A stretch of DNA of 6,344 bases from NCBI GenBank assembly GCA_005778315.1, contig SXOW01000005.1:1-6344 (forward strand). The letters are read 5' to 3'. The stretch's first letter is position 1, and each line of letters starts with the position of its first letter. The notes below the pieces were generated by a model. It did not search any database. It saw nothing but the letters and a program-made list of their open reading frames with translations, and was not told the origin of the DNA. The stretch comes from Acidobacteriota bacterium. GTDB lineage: Bacteria; Acidobacteriota; Vicinamibacteria; Vicinamibacterales; UBA8438. Of this stretch, positions 1 to 5,548 are shown piece by piece. The translations under genes and the position numbers were made by a program.

Positions 1-623
1 ATGGCGGCACAATTGATTGCGACAAACGGACGCTCGGCCCGCGCGCTGAACAGGTGGAGCGCGCGCGCGAAGAGCTCTTTCCCCGTTCCACTCTCTCCCT
101 GGAGCAACACGGTCGCGTCTGTCGCGGCCGCTCGGGCAAGACTCCGCAGCACCCGAGCCAATTGCGGGTCGCGGCCGACGATGCCGGATGCGCCGCTGTC
201 GGCCTCCACGGTCAACGGGACGGCATCAGACGCCAGCCGGTAGGCATCGAGCGCCCGCTCGCACACCGACACCAACGCCTCCACGTCCAGTGGCTTGGCG
301 ACACACTCAAGCGCCCCGCGCTGCATGGCTGCTACAGCGCCTTGCACGTCGCCTGGCTCCACGACGACGACCACCGGCAAGGCGTCGTCCATCGCTCTGG
401 CGACGCTGAGTACGCCGACTCCATCACCGCAGGGGAGCGTCTGGTCGGTCACGACAAGCCCCGGGCGCTTCTGTCGCAGCACCTCGATGGCGTGCGGCGC
501 GTCCTTCGCCACTACGACCTCGATTCCGGCCGCGACCAGCGCCGGGCGCAATCCCGCGTCATCGGGATCAATCGCGGACACAAGGAGGACAGTAGGGGCA
601 ATCACAGGGGGAGCGGCGCTCAC
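1..623 (-). CDS. PilR-like sigma-54-dependent response regulator (NtrC family), 3' end beyond window
   Basis: Transcription activator that would use ATP hydrolysis to open sigma-54 promoters; its place beside pilin genes suggests a PilR-like role. 207 residues are visible. Residues about 11-125 form a receiver-like domain with the phospho-acceptor Asp60 (VVTDQTLP) and Lys110 (VAKPLD). A short linker follows, then the start of the AAA+ domain at about 147 (IVGRDPQL) with a textbook Walker A, GESGTGKE (176-183), and the FVAINCAA segment. The rest of AAA+ (GAFTGA loop, Walker B) and any Fis-type DNA-binding domain are cut off. The GTG start is chosen because AAGG lies seven bases upstream and the frame has a stop at 695-693, the stop of the preceding pilin gene. 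Odd: the usual Asp pair after beta-1 is Ser16-Ala17, the Thr/Ser switch position is Val88, and the aromatic switch is Cys107, so phosphorylation may not control it in the normal way. The family call is firm; the PilR role is inferred from context. Confidence 0.93.
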   Translation of the reverse strand, partial: MSAAPPVIAPTVLLVSAIDPDDAGLRPALVAAGIEVVVAKDAPHAIEVLRQKRPGLVVTDQTLPCGDGVGVLSVARAMDDALPVVVVVEPGDVQGAVAAMQRGALECVAKPLDVEALVSVCERALDAYRLASDAVPLTVEADSGASGIVGRDPQLARVLRSLARAAATDATVLLQGESGTGKELFARALHLFSARAERPFVAINCAA

Positions 624-630
624 GGCGATA

Positions 631-634
631 CCTT
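631..634 (-). promoter_or_regulatory. Ribosome binding site of the NtrC-family regulator
   Basis: AAGG on the minus strand lies seven bases before the GTG at 623-621. It is the only recognisable Shine-Dalgarno core at a gene start in this window, and it decides the start of the regulator gene over longer readings. Confidence 0.6.
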
Positions 635-642
635 GGCGCGCC

Positions 643-651
643 AGTGTAGCA
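643..651 (-). promoter_or_regulatory. Weak candidate extended -10 promoter for the regulator gene
   Basis: The minus strand reads TGC-TACACT, an extended -10 form with four of six bases of TATAAT. No -35 box is visible 17 bases upstream. Initiation about seven bases downstream would leave a leader of about 13 bases that just includes the AAGG. This could give the regulator its own transcript apart from the pilin operon. The match is weak and could be chance. Confidence 0.2.
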
Positions 652-662
652 GACTGGCGAGT

Positions 663-674
663 CGCGACGTCGCG
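663..674. repeat. 12-bp perfect palindrome upstream of the regulator gene
   Basis: CGCGACGTCGCG is a perfect palindrome in the 69-base gap between the PilX-like gene and the regulator. A second, 10-bp palindrome (TGGCGCGCCA, 634-643) lies between the possible -10 box and the ribosome binding site. They could be operators or a small hairpin. In GC-rich DNA such palindromes also arise by chance. Confidence 0.35.
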
Positions 675-692
675 CCGCCGGTTGGCACGCGG

Positions 693-1337
693 CTATGGGT
701 CGCTGTCCAACGCGGCCACATCCCACGCGTCGATATCCCACGCGACCATGCGCACGGTGTCCGGGTCGCGGGCCAGCACGGCCTCGACGGCGCCACGACT
801 CCCAAATGGCCCGAACGCGGAAGCCCGAACAACGATCCACTCAGCGGACTCATCCGATACCGCCTCGACGACACGGCCCCGCACCCACGCCGCGACGAAA
901 AGCTGTCGGTCCAGGTCCGACTCGGTTACCAGTTCTCCGTGCCAGCCCCATGCGTACAGCTGCCACCTGGCCGCGCCCGGACCTCGCTCCTGATCCAACC
1001 GGCGTTGCAGACTGTCCGTCACCCGATGCAGGTCCACCGACGAGCCATCCGCCAGCATCCTGGCCGTCGGGCCAAGGCGTAGGCCGGAGGGCACGGACCC
1101 ATCCAACGCCGAGGGCCACGTTGCGCGGCCTGCCAGGTCCGACACCGACCTGGCCAACATGCTGTCTGCGGCATAGAGCGCGACCAGACCACGGCGATGA
1201 TTGGCTTCGATCGACTCCTCCGTCATGATGGCCGACGCCAGGCCACCCGCCAAACCGGTCAGGAGGACCGCGGCCAGCAGTGTGACGAGCAGCGCACTAC
1301 CCTGCTCGTTCCGACGCTCCACCCAGCGCTTCGTCAT
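693..1337 (-). CDS. PilX-like minor pilin (type IV pilus assembly)
   Basis: A 214-residue prepilin-like protein. A short basic leader (MTKRWVERRNEQG) is followed by a hydrophobic helix at about 14-38 (SALLVTLLAA...). Next comes the pattern typical of PilX N-terminal domains, TEESIEANHRRGLVALYAADS (39-59; Glu40, Glu41, Asn46, Ala56-Ala57 are the useful anchors). Cleavage after Gly13 would put Val, not Glu, at +5, as is usual for PilX and GspK-type subunits that sit at the tip. The periplasmic part (about 60-214) has no recognised fold and no cysteine. The ATG at 1337 is chosen because it overlaps the PilW-like stop in an ATGA, giving a leader of normal length; an upstream in-frame start at 1385 would add 16 residues unlike a leader. 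No Shine-Dalgarno is seen, so translation is probably coupled to the upstream gene. Last gene of the minor pilin group. Confidence 0.85.
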   Translation of the reverse strand: MTKRWVERRNEQGSALLVTLLAAVLLTGLAGGLASAIMTEESIEANHRRGLVALYAADSMLARSVSDLAGRATWPSALDGSVPSGLRLGPTARMLADGSSVDLHRVTDSLQRRLDQERGPGAARWQLYAWGWHGELVTESDLDRQLFVAAWVRGRVVEAVSDESAEWIVVRASAFGPFGSRGAVEAVLARDPDTVRMVAWDIDAWDVAALDSDP

Positions 1338-2347
1338 AGGTTCGGTGGAGAGACAGTGAATGTCACCGCATGGTCCGGAACCCACCCGCGGCCGCCCGGG
1401 GCCGAACCCGGCCGAGCGAACAAGCGCGGGTCGAGCCCTCGGAGTTCAGGCACCCCGGTCTGCGCACGCACCGTCACCACGACCGTCCGAATGCGGAGCA
1501 GATCGCCATCGAACGGGAGACCCGCCGTCCCGCACCAAGGGCCATCGCTGAATTCGGATAGTGGCAGGTCCACGAGCTGACCGGACGTTGCCGGCCGCTC
1601 GCACCGGTTTGGACCAGCGCTCGCGCCTCGAAAGTGGAAGCCCACCTGGACCAGTTGGTCGACGACCGGAAAATCTGCCTGCCAGCCGTCATGATGTCGG
1701 AGCTGCGCCTGTTCAGGGTCGAGGTAATAGTGGCTCAGCTGCACCGGCGTCACCACCGCCCCGGCCGCGAATGTGGTGGCGGTCGCATGCACCCGTTCCA
1801 CAGTGAGTTGAAGACCTGCAACGCCACTCACCCGAAAGAGCTCCCACGCCCCGAGTGCATCAAAGACCAGGACCATATCCCGGACGCGGTGACCGCACGC
1901 CGGCAGACGGCACCCCGGCCCACCCGCCAGTTCGACCGTGGCGCTCGGGCCCGCAATGGGTCCACGGGTGATCGCCTCCGATCCCCCGTCTCGCGGCACG
2001 GACAAGATACTGACGCCGTCCACCAGCGGACTCCGGTGAGCGTCGCTCGGCGCTCGGCGCCCCAGCCGGTACGGCACGAGTGGTGGGAGAAACCTTCCCA
2101 GGCGTCCCGGTGCGTATTCTGCAGGACCACGCCCCGCCGTCATCAGGTCACGAAACAGACGGTCGAACGCGTACCGCACCCTTTGCTGCACCATCGCGCC
2201 TTCTGGCAACGCCCACTGCAACCCCGCGGCTGGGCGGACCAACTCGAACAGACCGCCGAACACGAGGAGGGTGAGCGCGAGCGCCATCACCGTCTCCACC
2301 AGGGACAGCCCCGGTTCGTCCACCCAGCCGGGGGTCGGGCCGGTCAT
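1334..2347 (-). CDS. PilW-like minor prepilin
   Basis: A 337-residue type IV prepilin with class III signal: a short leader, then GLSLVETVMALALTLLVF, with cleavage expected after Gly13 and Glu at +5. The helix (about 14-38) leads into a long soluble domain. Large size, order between PilV-like and PilX-like genes, and the C-terminal VTFTVSPPNL ending fit PilW. Four cysteines (146, 151, 249, 272) form two close or moderately spaced pairs that could make disulfides in the periplasm. Processing would be by the PilD encoded upstream, and the product would join the pilus-priming tip complex. The start is the ATG at 2347, which overlaps the previous stop as ATGA; a GTG three codons earlier is possible. 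No clear Shine-Dalgarno, so coupling is likely. The prepilin nature is certain, PilW assignment is by size, order and ending. Confidence 0.87.
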   Translation of the reverse strand: MTGPTPGWVDEPGLSLVETVMALALTLLVFGGLFELVRPAAGLQWALPEGAMVQQRVRYAFDRLFRDLMTAGRGPAEYAPGRLGRFLPPLVPYRLGRRAPSDAHRSPLVDGVSILSVPRDGGSEAITRGPIAGPSATVELAGGPGCRLPACGHRVRDMVLVFDALGAWELFRVSGVAGLQLTVERVHATATTFAAGAVVTPVQLSHYYLDPEQAQLRHHDGWQADFPVVDQLVQVGFHFRGASAGPNRCERPATSGQLVDLPLSEFSDGPWCGTAGLPFDGDLLRIRTVVVTVRAQTGVPELRGLDPRLFARPGSAPGGRGWVPDHAVTFTVSPPNL

Positions 2348-2859
2348 GGCGTCCACACCAGCGTGGCGACACGAGCCCCATCTGGTGGCGCGGCGGCACC
2401 GAGACCCCTTCCGCCCGACGGCCGGACCGGCGCCACTTGCACCTGAATCCGGACCACGTCCCTCACACCGGCCGGTCGGTCGATGAGCCAGACCCGGTCG
2501 TAGCGTGCGCCAGGCATGGCGCCCAACCGGGAGTCCAGGAGTTGGCCCTGCGGGTCAAGTCGCTCCGTGTGCGGTGCCGCGAAACCAGCGAGACCCGCTG
2601 TCCCTTCGCTCCGGACGACCGCGCGGAGTTCCTCGAGCTTCCCTATGGCAAGTATGACCGCCGAGGTGCGGTGGCGAGCCTGCAGCAGGGCACCGGCGGA
2701 CAAGGCGTAGAGCTGAGCGACCCCCGCCGTGAGCGTGACCAGCAGGCCCACGGCGATAACCACCTCGACGAGCGCCAGGCCCGAGTGGCTTCCCGGGTGT
2801 CCACCGGGCGAGGAGTCATGCGGTGACCGCCGGCTTACCGTCAGGTACGCATCGCTCAC
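2344..2859 (-). CDS. PilV-like minor prepilin (start codon uncertain)
   Basis: A small prepilin with the cleavage motif HSG/LALVEVVIAVGLLVTL: Gly27 before the cut and Glu32 at +5, then a hydrophobic helix of about 22 residues. The soluble part (about 55-171) contains a KLEELRAVV helix typical of PilV-type proteins, where the residues after ILAIGKLE continue the N-terminal helix, and ends in VATLVWTP. PilD should process it. The start is a problem. The given GTG at 2859 yields a 27-residue leader with no Shine-Dalgarno; adjacent GTGs lie at 2862 and 2880, and the frame runs open to TTG 2991. There is no ATG, GTG or TTG in frame between 2857 and the cleavage site. An ATG at 2819 in another frame would give a normal leader only if one base were missing from this sequence. 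The stop overlaps the PilW-like ATG. First gene of the minor pilin group. Confidence 0.8.
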   Translation of the reverse strand: MSDAYLTVSRRSPHDSSPGGHPGSHSGLALVEVVIAVGLLVTLTAGVAQLYALSAGALLQARHRTSAVILAIGKLEELRAVVRSEGTAGLAGFAAPHTERLDPQGQLLDSRLGAMPGARYDRVWLIDRPAGVRDVVRIQVQVAPVRPSGGRGLGAAAPPDGARVATLVWTP

Positions 2860-2871
2860 CACCAGAGCCAG

Positions 2872-2887
2872 TGCAAGCACCGGGCCG
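2872..2887 (-). promoter_or_regulatory. Candidate sigma-54 (RpoN) -24/-12 promoter before the minor pilin genes
   Basis: The minus strand reads C-GG-CCCG-GTGC-TTGCA. It has the essential GG and GC with the exact 10-base spacing, and a complete TTGCA at -12; against TGGCACG-N4-TTGCA only two specified bases differ (the first T and the A of CAC). It lies in the 184-base gap after pilD, and an NtrC-family activator gene is encoded at the end of the same gene group. Predicted initiation is near 2861. That is only two bases before the GTG used for the PilV-like gene, so the promoter and that start codon fit badly together. Confidence 0.5.
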
Positions 2888-2975
2888 CGGCCACCGCATG
2901 CGAACGGAGGCGTCTTCCTGGGCGTGGCCGTGAGCGGTGATAGGCCCTGGATGGCCGTTTGTGCCACCACCCGTG

Positions 2976-3007
2976 GCGATGGGCCCGGCAAAAACCGCGA
3001 CCATCGC
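2976..3007. repeat. Inverted repeat, 7-bp arms, 18-base spacer
   Basis: Minus strand GCGATGG (3007-3001) and CCATCGC (2982-2976) are exact inverted copies. A further three base pairs (CGG/CCG) can form around a T-rich loop, so it could fold as an imperfect hairpin. No T-run follows, so it is not a normal intrinsic terminator. It lies about 115-146 bases upstream of the predicted sigma-54 start, where activator sites usually sit. Confidence 0.4.
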
Positions 3008-3016
3008 AGGGCAGGT

Positions 3017-3030
3017 GGTTACCGGTATCC
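3017..3030. repeat. 14-bp near-perfect palindrome, possible activator site
   Basis: GGTTACCGGTATCC matches its reverse complement at 12 of 14 positions, with a perfect TACCGGTA core at 3020-3027. It lies 14 bases past the pilD stop and about 156-169 bases upstream of the predicted sigma-54 start. Function as an enhancer site for an NtrC-type protein is inference from position and symmetry only. Confidence 0.35.
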
Positions 3031-3043
3031 CGTCATGCAGGAA

Positions 3044-3811
3044 CTAGTAGAAGTTGGCGTACCACTCAATCAGTGGATACCCGAGATGGGTGGCCACGAT
3101 CGCGCCGAGGGCAAGGAAGGAACCGAGCGGCAGCGCGTATTTCATGTTGCCGCGGTCGATGGCGATCATGGTGCCCCCGATGATCGACCCTGCGAGGGAT
3201 GCGAGCAGAAGCGTCACCAGCATCAGTTGCCATCCGAGAAAGGCACCGATCATGGCCAGCATCTTCACGTCGCCGAATCCCATTCCCTCTTCGCCGCGAA
3301 TCCGGAAATACGCCTCCCCTATGGCCCACAGGACGCCCCCGCCAGCAGCCACCCCGATGAGGGACGACCGCCAACCTGGCTCGAAGAACAGGCACGCGAC
3401 CAGGCCGACCACGATGCCAGGCAGGGTGATGACGTTCGGCAGGATGCGATGCTGCAGGTCGATCACGAACAGGACGATCATGGCCGACACGAACAACAAC
3501 CGAACCGCGAGGAGCGGCGCCCAACCAACCTGCCAGAGCTGTAAGAGAAAGAAGCCGGCCGTGGCCACCTCGACAAGCGGATACCTCGGCGAAATAGCGG
3601 TTCGGCAGCTACGGCAGCGACCACGCAGGACGAGCCACCCCAGGACCGGGACGTTGTCGAACCAGCGCAACCGGTGGCCGCAGGACGGACAACGTGACGG
3701 CGGCGTGACGACCGACTCGCCACGTGGCAACCGATACATGCACACATTGAGAAAGCTGCCTACGGCCAGGCCGACTGCCGCGACGATGCCGGTGGCGATG
3801 GCCGCGGTCAC
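3044..3811 (-). CDS. pilD: Prepilin peptidase / N-methyltransferase PilD
   Basis: Bifunctional inner-membrane aspartyl protease (A24 family) that removes prepilin leaders on the cytoplasmic side and N-methylates the new first residue. All hallmarks are present in 255 residues. The N-terminal GSFLNVCMYRLPRGES (18-33) is followed by the cytoplasmic methylase region with two CxxC pairs, Cys41/Cys44 and Cys66/Cys69, which bind zinc in this family. The first catalytic Asp118 lies in VIDLQHRILPN and the second, Asp181, in GMGFGDVKML. About seven or eight hydrophobic segments follow the usual PilD topology. Length is normal for the full bifunctional form. The GTG start at 3811 overlaps the stop of the preceding gene as GTGA; no Shine-Dalgarno is seen, so translation is probably coupled. 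The three prepilins encoded directly downstream are its evident substrates. Confidence 0.97.
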   Translation of the reverse strand: MTAAIATGIVAAVGLAVGSFLNVCMYRLPRGESVVTPPSRCPSCGHRLRWFDNVPVLGWLVLRGRCRSCRTAISPRYPLVEVATAGFFLLQLWQVGWAPLLAVRLLFVSAMIVLFVIDLQHRILPNVITLPGIVVGLVACLFFEPGWRSSLIGVAAGGGVLWAIGEAYFRIRGEEGMGFGDVKMLAMIGAFLGWQLMLVTLLLASLAGSIIGGTMIAIDRGNMKYALPLGSFLALGAIVATHLGYPLIEWYANFY

Positions 3812-4731
3812 TGCGGCAACGGCGGTAACGACTCGCCGGGGAGGGGGAAGAGGGTCGAATCGGTAGACACGTTGATGGTCCCGTTCAGGTTGTCGAGTTC
3901 ATAGGCTCGCCCGGTGGGGTCCAGGGGTACCCCGCGCAGGAGGCCGGCATCGATCAGTTCGCGCCAGGCCAAGGGTGGCCGACCCTCCCGATCCAGAAAC
4001 CCCCGCGCCGCTACGACCAGTTGATCGATGTCGTCCAGCGCCTGCAGTTGCGTGAGTCGTCGCAGCGCCTCGTTACGGATCCACTCCGTATCGGCTGACT
4101 CATACATCTCCGTCCACAACATGCGAGACGACTCGCGACTCCCGCCCGCCGCCAGCGTATTGGCCGCCAGCGACCGCAGCCACCAGGACGCACCGGGCAC
4201 ATCGGCCGCGCGGTCAAACCACTCCGCCGCCAACTCATAGTCTTTGACCCACCAGTAGTAGATGAACCCGATGTCCATGTAGTACTCCCACCGGTCCGGC
4301 ATACGCTCGATACCCTTCTGGAGCAGCGCGACCGCCAGATCCGTACGCCCCGGTCCGTTCGGGTAGGCCTCGGTCAGGAAGATGGCGCCAAAGCGATACG
4401 CCGCATTGAACTCAGGGTCGAGCGTCGTCGTGATGTCCAACAGTGGACCCAGCAGAGCATAGGTCTTGCCGTCGTCCTCCGATCGTCTCGTGCCCCCGTA
4501 TTCCTGGAGCGCACGGATCCAGTACACGTCGGCCAGCAACGCATCGAACGACAGTGCCATCCGATCGAGCACGGAACCGGATGGTATGTACAGGAGTTGC
4601 GTCTCCGGGTCCGTCACCGCGTAGACCCGGTCTCGCACGACGGCGCTCGACACGAAGACCACGATCAGCATCGCCAGCGTCATCGTGAAGAACGCGGGAC
4701 GCTGCCACCAGAACCCGGGTCGCCTCGTCAC
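3808..4731 (-). CDS. Membrane-anchored TPR-like protein linked to pilus ABC transporter (possible PilG counterpart)
   Basis: A 307-residue protein with one N-terminal membrane helix (about 13-31) after a basic start (VTRRPGFWWQR), so the bulk should lie in the periplasm. Residues 59-79 (ALSFDALLADVYWIRALQEYG) match a motif I associate with TPR-like proteins found beside ABC transporters in Deltaproteobacteria and Acidobacteria. Helical, aromatic-rich repeats follow (about 90-240), e.g. LDPEFNAAYRFGAIFL and WEYYMDIGFIYYWWVKDYELAAEWFDRAADVPGA, which look like TPR units (Tyr-Ala pairs, Asp-Pro turns). The C-terminal end carries GVPLDPTGRAYELD (267-280), resembling the DP-G-PY motif of GspG pseudopilins. 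The GTG start overlaps the permease stop as GTGA; a longer reading to 5154 would run antisense-like through the permease gene in another frame. By position between ABC permease and pilD it may correspond to M. xanthus PilG. Molecular function is unknown; a scaffold or partner of the transporter is a guess. Confidence 0.8.
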   Translation of the reverse strand: MTRRPGFWWQRPAFFTMTLAMLIVVFVSSAVVRDRVYAVTDPETQLLYIPSGSVLDRMALSFDALLADVYWIRALQEYGGTRRSEDDGKTYALLGPLLDITTTLDPEFNAAYRFGAIFLTEAYPNGPGRTDLAVALLQKGIERMPDRWEYYMDIGFIYYWWVKDYELAAEWFDRAADVPGASWWLRSLAANTLAAGGSRESSRMLWTEMYESADTEWIRNEALRRLTQLQALDDIDQLVVAARGFLDREGRPPLAWRELIDAGLLRGVPLDPTGRAYELDNLNGTINVSTDSTLFPLPGESLPPLPQ

Positions 4732-5534
4732 TTGAAATCCCGCTTGGAGAAGATGAACGTCGCGGCCAGCAACAAGGCGCAGATATAGGCTGCCGCGTAG
4801 CCAGCGGTCAACAACACATACCCGACCGGTACTGAATGGGCGTGCACGACTTGGGCCTTGACGTCGAACGGCGCCAGGTTGGGTAGAAGATAGTAGAGGC
4901 TCCGTGCCAGCGTCGCCGCAACGGGAGAATCGACCACGTTCTCGAAATTCCGAAGGTCGGCATTGAAGTGCCCGACCACGTAGAGGCCAAACGTCAAAAC
5001 GGCGGACAGCATCGGACCTGAAAACGTGGAGAAAAACAGGGCGATGGCGGTCACCAGGGTCAGCTGGACAAAAATAAGTAGGATGGCCACCAGCATGGCC
5101 GGGTCCGCGGCTGGCGCCTCCCAGCCTTTCCGGAACTCTTCCGATTCCACCCACGACATATACCCAAGCACGGCAAGCAATGCGACGGCCATCACCGAGA
5201 CGTTGACGGCCAGCGTCAGTACCAGGCCTGCGTACTTGCCGAGAATCAGTTCGTGGCGTCGCACTGGCTTGGACAACAGGCCATAGATGCTCCGCCGCTC
5301 AACCTCTTTCGAGACCAGTCCGATCCCGATGAAGACCGCAATGAACAACCCAAAGATCTGGGTAGCTGCGAGGCCGAGATCTTTGATGATCTTGACGTCC
5401 TGACCGGCCGTAAGCTGCCCGATGAGATACGACGCGGAGATGAGCAAGACCGCAAACAGCACCAGGTTGTACAGAACTTTGTCGCGAACCGACTCCTTGA
5501 AGACCTGCGCGGCGATCCGTGAAATGACGAACAT
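4728..5534 (-). CDS. ABC-2 type transporter permease (PilI-like of M. xanthus)
   Basis: A 268-residue integral membrane protein with six likely helices (about 21-40, 57-75, 100-125, 146-170, 172-190, 237-262), the usual ABC-2/NosY-type layout. The cytoplasmic loop VSKEVERRSIYGLLSKPVRR (75-94) is the family hallmark thought to contact the ATPase. A periplasmic region lies at about 126-145. It should pair with the ATPase encoded 14 bases upstream to form an exporter. Start is the ATG at 5534, with no convincing Shine-Dalgarno in the short gap. In M. xanthus the ABC pair PilH-PilI is encoded beside pilD and is needed for pilus-dependent motility; the same neighbourhood here supports a matching role. 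The M. xanthus names must not be confused with the chemotaxis-like PilG/H/I of Pseudomonas. The substrate is unknown. Confidence 0.9.
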   Translation of the reverse strand: MFVISRIAAQVFKESVRDKVLYNLVLFAVLLISASYLIGQLTAGQDVKIIKDLGLAATQIFGLFIAVFIGIGLVSKEVERRSIYGLLSKPVRRHELILGKYAGLVLTLAVNVSVMAVALLAVLGYMSWVESEEFRKGWEAPAADPAMLVAILLIFVQLTLVTAIALFFSTFSGPMLSAVLTFGLYVVGHFNADLRNFENVVDSPVAATLARSLYYLLPNLAPFDVKAQVVHAHSVPVGYVLLTAGYAAAYICALLLAATFIFSKRDFK

Positions 5535-5548
5535 GGCTAGGCAAAGCG

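Noticed and set aside
54..1082. Long plus-strand open frame opposite the regulator and PilX-like genes
   Set aside because: It spans two well-supported minus-strand genes and their gap, has no recognisable domain, and is rich in Arg/His/Pro as expected for the complement of GC-rich coding DNA.
1338..1385. Upstream start for the PilX-like gene at 1385
   Set aside because: It adds 16 residues with cysteines that do not look like a prepilin leader and overlaps the PilW-like gene by about 50 bases; the ATGA overlap start gives a normal leader.
1634..2446. Plus-strand open frame of 270 codons opposite the PilW-like gene
   Set aside because: Composition is typical of an antisense shadow and it shows no motif; the minus strand carries a clear prepilin.
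2961..2966. TGGCAC on the minus strand as a -24 box of a sigma-54 promoter
   Set aside because: The base pair at the required distance is CA, not GC; a GC occurs two bases too early, and spacing is strict for sigma-54.
2816..3004. A 62-codon minus-strand frame between pilD and the PilV-like gene
   Set aside because: No pilin motif, membrane helix or ribosome site, and third-position G+C is no better than chance for this genome. Its only support is an ATGA end, noted in the findings.
2976..3007. Intrinsic terminator after pilD
   Set aside because: The hairpin is imperfect with a large loop and no T-run follows on the minus strand.
3054..3866. Plus-strand open frame of 270 codons opposite pilD
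   Set aside because: pilD has all catalytic residues on the other strand; this frame has none and is Arg/Pro-rich low-quality sequence.
4732..5154. N-terminal extension of the TPR-like protein by 141 residues
   Set aside because: It would overlap the permease gene in another frame with Arg-rich, non-membrane sequence; the GTGA overlap at 4728-4731 and the helix just after it give a better start.
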